Shown: positions 35,044-43,286 of the stretch, piece after piece
How the letters are laid out: every line of letters begins with the position of its first letter
Numbering within the stretch: position 1 is the stretch's first letter
Origin: Sphingobacteriales bacterium
GTDB lineage: Bacteria > Bacteroidota > Bacteroidia > CAILMK01 > JAAYUY01
NCBI GenBank assembly: GCA_012517435.1
Contig: JAAYUY010000147.1
Coordinates: forward strand, 1 to 52,040
Reading direction: 5' to 3'
DNA: 52,040 nucleotides
Program-made: the position numbers and the translations under genes
The notes under the pieces: model-generated
The model's database searches: none
Told to the model about the DNA's origin: nothing
What the model saw: only the letters and a program-made list of their open reading frames with translations

Positions 35044-35255
35044 TATCAACTCACCCCCGGCCCCTCTCTTTCGAAAAGAGAGGGGAGTTCATCACGTTAA
35101 CAAATTTTGCCATGAAAAACTAAATAAGAGAAGTCTCATCAGGACGAAACTGTTAATATATCAACTCACCCCCGGCCCCTCTCTTTCAAAAAGAGAGGGG
35201 AGTTAATCACGTTAACAAATGTTGCTAAGAAAAAAATAAGAGAAGTTTCGTGTAT
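35044..35255. repeat. Tandem pair (115-base period) of a palindromic repeat, CTCACCCCCGG orientation
   Basis: Two units start TATCAACTCACCCCCGG at 35044 and 35159. Each contains a palindrome CCCCTCTCTTT/AAAGAGAGGGG (35061-35085 and about 35176-35200). They share downstream AGTT(C/A)ATCACGTTAACAAA and TAAATAAGAGAAGT(C/T)TC. The same palindrome occurs twice, in the opposite orientation, at 51403-51446 and 51537-51580. The pair fills the gap between the T9SS cargo gene and the convergent TauE/SafE gene. Confidence 0.85.
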
Positions 35256-35270
35256 AAAAATGATTTTTAG

Positions 35271-36122
35271 TTAATTGCGTTTATGAAATCCCGGCAAAAT
35301 CAGCATCAGGCTTGCCAGTAATAAAATCGAACCAAGTATTGCCTTAAGTGTATGTTTATCAGCAAATCCAAGAAAATAAACCCCTAAAATTATCCCTGAC
35401 AGTGAACCCACTGACATGATAACTGCAATGATGATAGATTTAAGTGGTAAATACCCATAGCTTCTGTACGTCAATGCTCCTGAAAATACGGTAGGAATGG
35501 ACACCAGCAGACTGATGGTGCCGGCAGTTTTAATGGGTAAGCTGAAGAGATACATCAACAAAGGGATTCTCATTTCACCACCTGCCACGCCAATTCCTAC
35601 ACTGATGGCTGCGATGAGGAAGCCTGTTACAACTGCAAATGTATATTTTACATAGCTGCTTAATGCAATTGAGGTGATTTCTTTTTGAGAAACAGCTTCA
35701 TACAACATCCACAAACCAACCACAATCAGGTAAATATAAATGAATGCAGAAATAATCCTGTTAGAAATCAGTCTTACTTTCCTGACTCCGAAATATGAGC
35801 CAATCAGCGAAGCCAGAATAAATACAACACCCAATATCCAATCATCTGTGTGTATTTGTGCAAAACTTTTCCATCTTTTAAAAAAAGCAAAAACAACTGT
35901 AAAACAGCCAACTATCAGATTTACAGCGGCTGCAGTTTTAGCATTCTTTTTAAACAACCACATCAGGTAAGGCATCCGGAACTCTCCCCCGCCTACCCCA
36001 ATCAGACCAGCAGCCACTCCGGTTGCAAATCCTACAGTCAACGTTAAAACGGATTGAAAAAATGAAAACTTACCTGAGTTTTCTGTTGGCAGCTTTGATT
36101 CGGATGTTTGCTCGTTAATCAT
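35271..36122 (-). CDS. TauE/SafE family (sulfite exporter-like) permease
   Basis: With the ATG at 36122 the protein has 283 residues and about eight membrane helices in two homologous halves. Each half contains the family's glycine-rich loop, LIGVGGGEFRMPYL in the first and GIGVAGGEMRIPLLMYL in the second. The family moves sulfite, sulfonates or related anions across the inner membrane; the substrate here is unknown. A further in-frame ATG at 36170 would add 16 residues. The promoter-type box at 36140-36147 lies between the two ATGs and favours the shorter form. The gene stands alone. Confidence 0.88.
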   Translation of the reverse strand: MINEQTSESKLPTENSGKFSFFQSVLTLTVGFATGVAAGLIGVGGGEFRMPYLMWLFKKNAKTAAAVNLIVGCFTVVFAFFKRWKSFAQIHTDDWILGVVFILASLIGSYFGVRKVRLISNRIISAFIYIYLIVVGLWMLYEAVSQKEITSIALSSYVKYTFAVVTGFLIAAISVGIGVAGGEMRIPLLMYLFSLPIKTAGTISLLVSIPTVFSGALTYRSYGYLPLKSIIIAVIMSVGSLSGIILGVYFLGFADKHTLKAILGSILLLASLMLILPGFHKRN

Positions 36123-36139
36123 AAGTTTGGATTTAACGG

Positions 36140-36147
36140 CAAAAGTA
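36140..36147 (-). promoter_or_regulatory. -7 box TACTTTTG for the TauE/SafE gene
   Basis: TACTTTTG on the minus strand ends 17 bases before the ATG at 36122. There is no convincing -33 element. Confidence 0.42.
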
Positions 36148-36248
36148 AGATATGTATGCCAAGCATTCATAAATTTTGCAGATTTCTCTCATTTTCCTGA
36201 AATTTGCCAGAAAATCAAATCTTTGAAAATTGGTCATCAGCAATCCAG

Positions 36249-36264
36249 CCTGTTAGCAAACAGG
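36249..36264. promoter_or_regulatory. Short inverted repeat CCTGTT-AGCA-AACAGG before dnaE-type gene
   Basis: A perfect 6-bp inverted repeat with a 4-base loop, 45 bases before the ATG at 36310. It has no T run, so it is not a terminator. It could be an operator, but no repressor is known for this site, and a 6-bp repeat can occur by chance. Confidence 0.3.
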
Positions 36265-36309
36265 TTCAAAACTGACAACATGCAAATAGTCCTCAACCCG
36301 ATGTAATTA

Positions 36310-39264
36310 ATGTTTTTAAACTGCCACTCATATTACAGTCTTCGATACGGAACTCTTTCCGTTGAATCACTGATAGCTGCAGCGAAAAAATTCAATATTC
36401 CGTCTCTTGCGCTGACCGACATCAACACCTCCATGGGAATACCTGATTTTGTTCGCGAATGCAATGAAAATGGCATAAAACCCATTGCTGGTATTGAATT
36501 CCGGAATCATAAGAACCAGCTTTTATATGTAGCCATTGCGAAAAACAATGAAGGATTAAGGGAGATTAATGAATTTCTCAGCCAACATAACTTATCGAGG
36601 ACACCCTTGCCTGCCTTAACACCTGAATTTAATCATGTTTATGTGATTTATCCCTTTGATAAATCCTCTGAGGTGAAACTAAGAGATTTTGAATTCATCG
36701 GAATAAAACCATCCCAACTCAACAGACTGATCACCTCCCCTATCCGAAGAATTTCATCAAAACTGATTGTTTTACAAACTGTTACATTTGACAATGAAGA
36801 AGATTATGAACTTCATTGCCATCTGCGGGCAATCGATAATAATGTTTTACTTAGCCGTCTTTCTCCGGATCAGATAGCCTCAAAAGACGAAACCTTTAGA
36901 GATCTGAACTGGATTTTAACTGTTTATTCAGCCTTTCCCATTATTATCAGAAACACGGAAAAACTTCTCGAAGATTGTGATATTTCATTTGATTTTCAAT
37001 CACATAAGAATAAAGCCACCTATACCGGTAACAGATATGACGACAGATTATTGCTTGAAAAACTTGCCATCGAAGGGCTTTATACCCGCTATGGTAAAGA
37101 CAACACTCAAGCCAAGCAACGCCTGCAACATGAGCTGGAAATCATTGATAAGCTTAATTTTTCAGCTTACTTTCTGATCACCTGGGACGTGGTGAATTTT
37201 TCGATGAACCGAGGTTTTTACCATGTCGGGAGGGGAAGCGGTGCCAACAGTATAGTGGCTTACTGCCTGAAAATCACCGATGTTGACCCTATTGAACTCG
37301 ACCTGTATTTTGAACGTTTTCTGAATCCCAAGCGAAGCAGTCCCCCCGATTTCGATATAGACTATTCGTGGAAAGACCGTGATCATGTCATTGATTATAT
37401 TTTTAAACGTTACGGTAAAGATTATACTGCCCTTTTAGGAGCCACCACTACCTTTCAGGGAAGATCCATCCTGCGGGAACTGGGAAAAGTTCAGGGACTG
37501 CCTAAGGAAGAAATAGATGAGCTGGTATCTCATCCTGAAAAAGCCGCTACCCGTGACCATATTTCAAGGAAAATCCTGCAAATAGGCCGTAAGATGAAAG
37601 ATTTTCCCAATATCCGCTCCATTCATGCAGGTGGTATTCTGATTTCTGAAAAGCCTCTTTATTATTACACTGCTTTGGATTTACCCCCAAAAGGTTTTCC
37701 AACTACCCAATGGGATATGTATGTGGCCGAAAGCATTGGTTTTGAGAAACTTGACATCCTCAGCCAGCGGGGTATCGGACATATCAACGAAAGTGTTGAA
37801 ATAATCCTGAAAAACAAAGGCGAACAAGTAGATGTGCATCAGGTCGGAATGTTTAAAAATGACCCACAGGTAAAAAAACAGCTCAGAACAGCCGAAACCA
37901 CCGGTTGTTTTTATATCGAAAGTCCTGCCATGCGTGGCTTGTTGCGAAAGCTGAGATGTGATGATTATCTGACACTTGTAGCAGCCAGCTCTATCATCAG
38001 ACCGGGGGTAGCCCGCTCGGGGATGATGCGGGAATACATCTGGCGTTTTCATCATCCCGGGGAATTCAGCTACATCCATCCTGTCATGGAAGAGCAACTG
38101 AAAGAAACCTATGGCGTAATGGTTTATCAGGAAGATGTTTTAAAAGTCTGTCACCATTTTGCCGGCCTCGACCTGGCCGATTCCGATGTGCTGAGACGTG
38201 CCATGAGCGGGAAGTTCAGAGGGAAAAAAGAATTCCAGCGTATCGTTGACAAGTTTTTCGCCAACTGCAGGGAAAAAGGCTATCCTGAAGAGATTACCAA
38301 AGAAGTATGGCGTCAGATTGAGTCATTTGCCGGATATTCTTTTTCAAAAGCCCACAGTGCATCTTTCGCTGTCGAAAGTTTTCAGAGTCTGTGGCTGAAA
38401 GCCCATTACCCGCTTGAGTTTATGGTAGCAGTCATCAATAACTTCGGAGGTTTTTACCAGACCTGGGTTTACGTGAATGAAGCCAAAAGACAGGGTGGCA
38501 TCATAGAGTTGCCGGATGTCAACAAAAGCGAATATAAAACAAGTATTGACGGAAAAAATATTTATCTTGGATTTCAGCATATTTCCAATCTGGAAAAAAA
38601 TGCCAGCCGGCAAATCATTGCTGAAAGAAATAAAAACGGTTACTTTAAAGACCTTGAAGACTTTATTGAAAGAGTAAATATAGCTGTCGAACAACTCAGG
38701 ATTTTAATCCGTACCGGAGCATTTCGTTTCACCAACAAAAGCAAGGCAAGCCTGTTATGGGAGGCTCATTTGCTGAAGGGGAAGAACGACCCTGCTCTTT
38801 ATCAATCGAAATTGTTTCATGTCCCCTCAAAAAAATTCGTACTTCCTGAACTCGAATACAGCCAGATTGAAGATGCCTATGACGAGATTGAACTGCTTGG
38901 TTTTCCGGTTAGCCTCTCCTGGTTCGACCTGCTGAAAACCAGCTACCGCTCCCCTGTTCACTCCAACAACCTGATTGATTATGTGGGAAAAAGAATTAAA
39001 ACCATCGGACAGCTTGCAACCATAAAATTTGTCAGAACCGTAAAAGGAGAAATGATGCATTTCGGAACTTTTATCGACCAGTATGGTGAAGTTTTCGATA
39101 CAACTCATTTCCCTGACTCACTGCGAAAATATCCCTACCGTGGTAGCGGAATGTATTTACTTGAGGGAATTGTAGCTGAAGAATTCGGCTATGCTACCAT
39201 CAATGTGGAAAAACAGGCTAAACTGCCATTAATCCCTGATCCGAGGGAAAAAGACGAAAAATGA
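36310..39264 (+). CDS. dnaE: DNA polymerase III alpha subunit, accessory DnaE type
   Basis: 984 residues, shorter than replicative DnaE (about 1150-1450 residues) and close to the accessory Bacteroidota DnaE2-like enzymes. The palm aspartates are in PDFDIDYSW (Asp347, Asp349, Asp351), preceded by GRGSGANSIVAYCL and the finger/thumb sequences of C-family polymerases. The N-terminal PHP domain has lost metal ligands: NCHSYYS replaces HxHxxxS, and ALTDINTS replaces ALTDHGN, so PHP-based proofreading is unlikely. The C-terminal OB region is short. Such enzymes often act in translesion synthesis with ImuB-type partners, but no imuA/imuB or lexA gene is in view. The start is the ATG at 36310, and translation may begin directly with MFLNCHSYYSLRYGT. 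Confidence 0.88.
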   Translation: MFLNCHSYYSLRYGTLSVESLIAAAKKFNIPSLALTDINTSMGIPDFVRECNENGIKPIAGIEFRNHKNQLLYVAIAKNNEGLREINEFLSQHNLSRTPLPALTPEFNHVYVIYPFDKSSEVKLRDFEFIGIKPSQLNRLITSPIRRISSKLIVLQTVTFDNEEDYELHCHLRAIDNNVLLSRLSPDQIASKDETFRDLNWILTVYSAFPIIIRNTEKLLEDCDISFDFQSHKNKATYTGNRYDDRLLLEKLAIEGLYTRYGKDNTQAKQRLQHELEIIDKLNFSAYFLITWDVVNFSMNRGFYHVGRGSGANSIVAYCLKITDVDPIELDLYFERFLNPKRSSPPDFDIDYSWKDRDHVIDYIFKRYGKDYTALLGATTTFQGRSILRELGKVQGLPKEEIDELVSHPEKAATRDHISRKILQIGRKMKDFPNIRSIHAGGILISEKPLYYYTALDLPPKGFPTTQWDMYVAESIGFEKLDILSQRGIGHINESVEIILKNKGEQVDVHQVGMFKNDPQVKKQLRTAETTGCFYIESPAMRGLLRKLRCDDYLTLVAASSIIRPGVARSGMMREYIWRFHHPGEFSYIHPVMEEQLKETYGVMVYQEDVLKVCHHFAGLDLADSDVLRRAMSGKFRGKKEFQRIVDKFFANCREKGYPEEITKEVWRQIESFAGYSFSKAHSASFAVESFQSLWLKAHYPLEFMVAVINNFGGFYQTWVYVNEAKRQGGIIELPDVNKSEYKTSIDGKNIYLGFQHISNLEKNASRQIIAERNKNGYFKDLEDFIERVNIAVEQLRILIRTGAFRFTNKSKASLLWEAHLLKGKNDPALYQSKLFHVPSKKFVLPELEYSQIEDAYDEIELLGFPVSLSWFDLLKTSYRSPVHSNNLIDYVGKRIKTIGQLATIKFVRTVKGEMMHFGTFIDQYGEVFDTTHFPDSLRKYPYRGSGMYLLEGIVAEEFGYATINVEKQAKLPLIPDPREKDEK

Positions 39265-39288
39265 AGGTCAGCTCATCATAAAACACGC

Positions 39289-40809
39289 TTAGGGTAAGAA
39301 TTTATAGAGTCGGAATTCATTATTACTGTATATCAATTTATTACGGGAAGGAAAGGCTTTCAGGTAAATAATCAGTGCAGAGTCTGGTAATTCAGTAGTA
39401 TTTTCAAGGAAGTAATTGACTTTGTATTTTTTATAAAGATAATCAAGGCGAAATGGATTTCTTTCTTTGGAATTATTGGCAAGACCATAGCGGTTTGTAT
39501 AGAGAGACAATGCTCTTGGCTTTTTGAAAACGATCACTGCATCTTCAGGAGTATTTTCAGTAATATAGCTGAAAATTTCCTGTGCAGAAGCCTGTTCTGT
39601 CCCGGAAGGATAATCTTTCGTTTCAATATGCCAGACAATTCCCGGATAGTACAATACAAGCAGCAATACCGGAATAAGAAACTGAACTTTTAACCATTTC
39701 TTATTTAAAAAGCGTGATAACCAAAGCATTCCATAATAAAAATAGATGAATAAAAAGGGCATTACCGGCAACAGATACCTGAAACCCGGGTTGGCCGGAT
39801 AAATCAGAAGAATGAAAACAGTCAGGGAAAAGAGCCAGTCGGTTAGCTGAACCGATTTCCTGATTTTATTGACTAATCCTATCAACATGAGTATGGTAAA
39901 AATGTAATAAAAAAGCAGCTGTATGCCATGGGTGATTTTTTTGAAAGTAAAAAACCATTGGAACCAATCGAGGTAATTTTTTACATTTTTGAGGATTACC
40001 GTGTTGACATCATGCTGAAGAAAGTAACTGAGGTAACCTCCTTCAGCAGGTTTGGGAAAAGCAATTTTTTTGATGATAAAAAATGTAGCAAATGAAGTTA
40101 CGACTACTACTGCTGAAAAAATAAACTGCTTTGAAAAATCGAATCTTGAAGATTTTTTATTAAAAAACCCGAAAATTCCGGGAATAAGATTAGCCAAAAC
40201 AGCAAGGGGAAAAACAATACCTATCGATCTGATATTCATCAGAAAACCAATTAAAAGTCCCATCAGCAGGGCGAAACGAATGCTATAATCCCTGTGTTTT
40301 TCAAACTGATAAATCAGAAAGAAAAAGAAGGCAATGAAGGGAATATCAGACAGGACATATTGCTTGAAATCAAGAGTAAAGCGGTGATAAACAATCAATA
40401 GTACCATTAGTACAGATATCCACACGGGAATATATTTCCTGAAGAAATAGAATAAACTGATACCGGCAAGCACTAAAAAAATGGTCATATAAACGGAAAA
40501 AGCCTTAAAATTAAGGCCAAATATCAAATAAACAGGTACCAGCAAAATACTGAAGCCCACTGACACATTGGCAATCATAACCGGATTATCTTCATTGTAA
40601 ACCAGGCGGGTATCCTGAGGACTCTGGCATTCGGCAATTTTTTTTGCCTGATGGAGGTATAGGGCAAAATCATCTCCCCAGTCGGTGTAGCCGTGAATAT
40701 TGATAAAAAACAGCGGCAATAACAGGATGAGCAAAATGACTACAGGATTCAGGCTATTGATCCTGATTTTGACTACCGTAAAAATTTGGTTCACGTTTTT
40801 CACGTACAA
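39289..40809 (-). CDS. GT-C type membrane glycosyltransferase (GT39/ArnT-like)
   Basis: Up to 506 residues with about ten membrane helices. The first extracytoplasmic loop after helix 1 has the acidic motif GYTDWGDDF expected of GT-C enzymes. The C-terminal ~90 residues are a soluble domain (SAQEIFSYITENTPEDAVIVF and on). GT-C enzymes move a sugar from a polyprenyl-phosphate donor to a protein or lipid on the periplasmic side. The donor is probably made by the GT2 enzyme encoded just upstream, whose gene it overlaps. No ATG is available near the N-terminus. TTG 40809 or GTG 40803 are the candidates, so the start is uncertain by some 20 residues. Confidence 0.82.
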   Translation of the reverse strand: MYVKNVNQIFTVVKIRINSLNPVVILLILLLPLFFINIHGYTDWGDDFALYLHQAKKIAECQSPQDTRLVYNEDNPVMIANVSVGFSILLVPVYLIFGLNFKAFSVYMTIFLVLAGISLFYFFRKYIPVWISVLMVLLIVYHRFTLDFKQYVLSDIPFIAFFFFLIYQFEKHRDYSIRFALLMGLLIGFLMNIRSIGIVFPLAVLANLIPGIFGFFNKKSSRFDFSKQFIFSAVVVVTSFATFFIIKKIAFPKPAEGGYLSYFLQHDVNTVILKNVKNYLDWFQWFFTFKKITHGIQLLFYYIFTILMLIGLVNKIRKSVQLTDWLFSLTVFILLIYPANPGFRYLLPVMPFLFIYFYYGMLWLSRFLNKKWLKVQFLIPVLLLVLYYPGIVWHIETKDYPSGTEQASAQEIFSYITENTPEDAVIVFKKPRALSLYTNRYGLANNSKERNPFRLDYLYKKYKVNYFLENTTELPDSALIIYLKAFPSRNKLIYSNNEFRLYKFLP

Positions 40810-41722
40810 TATATTTAGGTCGTTGCTTGATTTCCATGAACATTTTACCTATGTATTCACCCAGAATTCCGATCGTAATCAACTGAATGCCACCAAGAAA
40901 TAAAACTGAAATCAGGATGGATGTCCAGCCGGGCAGCGCATTGTGCAGCATAAATTTAGCAATCAATGCATAAATGATATAAACAAAAGCAATAACAGAC
41001 ACCAAAATCCCTGAAAGAGTAGCAATACGCAACGGGCGGACTGAAAAAGAGGTAATGCCGTTTATGGCAAGGCTGATCATTTTTTTCAAAGTAAATTTTG
41101 TTTTACCACTGAATCGTTTATCTGCCTCATAGTCCACTACAAAACTTTTAAAACCCGTCCATTGAACCATTCCCCGTAAAAAGAGGAAATACTCATTCAT
41201 GTTTTTAAGTTCGTTCACCACTTTGCGGTCGAGCAGGCGAAAATCGGAAACCCCTTCCTCTATCCTTGTGTCCGAAATAGAATTAATAAAAGAATAATAA
41301 AGCCGTGAGGTCAGGTTTTTGAGAAAACCTGCATGATGATTGGCTTTTCGTCTGGCGTAAACAATGTCGTAACCTAATTTCCAATGCCGGTAAAAATCAG
41401 CCAGAATATCAGGAGGATGCTGCAGATCAGCATCCATGCTGACAACGGCCTGTCCGGCAGCTGCATCCAGTCCTGCCTTGATAGCATATTGATGCCCGAA
41501 ATTTCTTGTAAAACGTATTCCTCTGACTTCCGGATGGTCATCAGCCAGGCAGTTGATACTCCCCCAGGTTGAATCGGTACTCCCATCATCAACAAAAATA
41601 ATTTCAAAGCTGGTTCTGATTTTTTCTCTGAACACCCTGCTGACTTCCTGAAAAAGTTTGTCAATGTTTTTATCTTCATTGAATACAGGAACGACTATGC
41701 TTATTTCAGGAATTTCCCTCAT
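40754..41722 (-). CDS. GT2 polyprenyl-phosphate glycosyltransferase (GtrB/ArnC/DPM1-like)
   Basis: 322 residues: a GT-A domain with ISIVVPVFNEDKNI, VDDGSTDSTW and the DxD motif in MDADLQHPP, then RRKANHHAGFLKN and FRLLDRKVV, which are family-typical. Two membrane helices at the C-terminus (about 232-255 and 268-292) have an intervening loop and an end KMFMEIKQRPKYIV. These enzymes charge undecaprenyl phosphate with a hexose on the cytoplasmic face. The ATG overlaps the preceding membrane protein by ATGA, and the 3' end overlaps the GT-C enzyme, so the three are one translationally coupled unit. Confidence 0.9.
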   Translation of the reverse strand: MREIPEISIVVPVFNEDKNIDKLFQEVSRVFREKIRTSFEIIFVDDGSTDSTWGSINCLADDHPEVRGIRFTRNFGHQYAIKAGLDAAAGQAVVSMDADLQHPPDILADFYRHWKLGYDIVYARRKANHHAGFLKNLTSRLYYSFINSISDTRIEEGVSDFRLLDRKVVNELKNMNEYFLFLRGMVQWTGFKSFVVDYEADKRFSGKTKFTLKKMISLAINGITSFSVRPLRIATLSGILVSVIAFVYIIYALIAKFMLHNALPGWTSILISVLFLGGIQLITIGILGEYIGKMFMEIKQRPKYIVREKREPNFYGSQNQDQ

Positions 41723-43215
41723 CTGACAGTGTCGATTTTTTGTAAAAACATATTTTCTATGATAAAATACAATAAAATTGCCAGTGCAATTATCGGAAAT
41801 ATTGAATTAAACGTAGAATTTCCACCTGAATAAATCAATAATGGCGTTACCGACAATGGAAAAGAGGCTATTAAAAACCAGCCAAGTTGAAATTCCTTTT
41901 TCCTGAAAAGCCAGACCATGACCGGAAACAACAGCCAGCCACAGTATCTGAAAGGCAGGGAATTGCTGAAAATCCGAAGAATTCTTTTCAAAAGAATTCC
42001 CAGGTACCAAAATGGATCATGCCTGATGTCAGACAATACTTTTTCTTTTACAATCGGCTCATATTCAGGGATTTCTTCAAATTTTACATAATAAAGGCTA
42101 TCCTGATCGTAATAGGCATCAAGGTGATATTTTCCCGAATATTTGTAGTTTATGCCGGTTTTTAGCCGGAGTAGTGGCAGGGCATAATGATAAGCTACCG
42201 TATCCTCCCATCGATAGCCGTATTTGGTATCGAAATCCCCAAGTCCGCAAAAGACAGGATGCCAGAAACTATGTGCTGAAGCTCTCTTGCCGTTGTAGGG
42301 ATGTCCGCCTTTTTCGATAACCAGCTGAGTGGTTTTATCAAATTTTTTGTCAAAATAATTTCTCACCAACATCCTCATGGAAAAAAATGAAACGGACAAA
42401 ATACTGATCAACAATATTTTATGATAAATTCTTAAGCTTTTAGATGTCAGATAAATCAAGAAAGCGGAAAAAATGACTACCAGAATTTCTCCCCTGATTT
42501 CTGTAAAAAATGCAATGATGATTCCTGAGGCTAAAGGCACTAAAAAACCTGATTTTTTTAAATTTTTACCGAAAATGAAAGAGGCATTAAGTCCGGAAAT
42601 CAACAAAAACACCGATCCCAACAATGCAAAAATATTTTTTTCCCTGAAAACGGCATACTGATAAAAAGGTGTCAGCATGACGATGAACACTATCAGCAGC
42701 CCCGGCAAGCCCTTCCCGTTTCTGTAAAAGCCAATGAAGAATATCATTAATGAAGCTATGAAAACCAGTGAATTAAAAAGTTTCAGTTTGGGATTCTCAG
42801 GGCCTTCAACAAGGGCATCAGGTAAAAAGGCAAAAATTCTGGCATTTTCTCCCATACGCGACCAGTGGCGATATTCCATGATCAGATTTTGTCCACGGGT
42901 TTGTATGAGTCTTTTAGCTCCTTCTTTTGAATAATCAGAGGGTGTCAGGGTATCAAGAGTAGCAAGCGGAAAATTTCCGGTGTAATAATAGAAATAAAGA
43001 AAATGCATGGCCATCTGATAAGAAAAACCTGTGGTATAAAGCCTGACCTGCTTTTTTTTCAGGGAAGGACCGGAAAGATATAAAATACAGCAAATCAATA
43101 ATATAAGTAACAATCCTATGTTTCTGAATTTAGTACTATATTGAAATTCCAACAGTTTGAGCTGTCTGATAATTCTGTTCACCGGATTTTTTCCTGCCTT
43201 TACCGGATTGTACAT
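41719..43215 (-). CDS. Multi-span membrane protein, GT-C-like, unassigned
   Basis: 498 residues with about ten hydrophobic helices and a large hydrophilic segment between roughly 280 and 395 (FDKTTQLVIEKGGHPYNGKR, HPVFCGLGDFDTKYGYRWED, YHLDAYYDQDSLYYVKF). That segment is likely periplasmic. The layout resembles GT-C or O-antigen-ligase-like enzymes, but I see no diagnostic motif. It starts an operon with the GT2 and GT-C genes (ATGA overlap with the next), which points to envelope glycan assembly. The start is the ATG at 43215, with a promoter box just upstream. Confidence 0.75.
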   Translation of the reverse strand: MYNPVKAGKNPVNRIIRQLKLLEFQYSTKFRNIGLLLILLICCILYLSGPSLKKKQVRLYTTGFSYQMAMHFLYFYYYTGNFPLATLDTLTPSDYSKEGAKRLIQTRGQNLIMEYRHWSRMGENARIFAFLPDALVEGPENPKLKLFNSLVFIASLMIFFIGFYRNGKGLPGLLIVFIVMLTPFYQYAVFREKNIFALLGSVFLLISGLNASFIFGKNLKKSGFLVPLASGIIIAFFTEIRGEILVVIFSAFLIYLTSKSLRIYHKILLISILSVSFFSMRMLVRNYFDKKFDKTTQLVIEKGGHPYNGKRASAHSFWHPVFCGLGDFDTKYGYRWEDTVAYHYALPLLRLKTGINYKYSGKYHLDAYYDQDSLYYVKFEEIPEYEPIVKEKVLSDIRHDPFWYLGILLKRILRIFSNSLPFRYCGWLLFPVMVWLFRKKEFQLGWFLIASFPLSVTPLLIYSGGNSTFNSIFPIIALAILLYFIIENMFLQKIDTVR

Positions 43216-43236
43216 ATTTAAACGTCAGATTAAGTT

Positions 43237-43244
43237 TATTTTTG
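43237..43244 (+). promoter_or_regulatory. -7 box TATTTTTG for the GT87-like gene
   Basis: TATTTTTG on the plus strand is 42 bases before the ATG at 43287. The opposite-strand box at 43249-43256 lies four bases away. Confidence 0.45.
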
Positions 43245-43248
43245 CATT

Positions 43249-43256
43249 CAAAAGTA
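43249..43256 (-). promoter_or_regulatory. -7 box TACTTTTG for the glycosyltransferase operon (minus strand)
   Basis: TACTTTTG on the minus strand is 33 bases before the ATG at 43215. Its transcription start would fall within the plus-strand promoter, so the two can interfere. Confidence 0.45.
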
Positions 43257-43286
43257 AGTCTGCCTGTTAAATCTGCCAGCAATAAT

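Noticed and set aside
36249-36264. Terminator for an upstream gene
   Set aside because: No T run follows and the upstream gene is divergent, so there is nothing to terminate on this strand.
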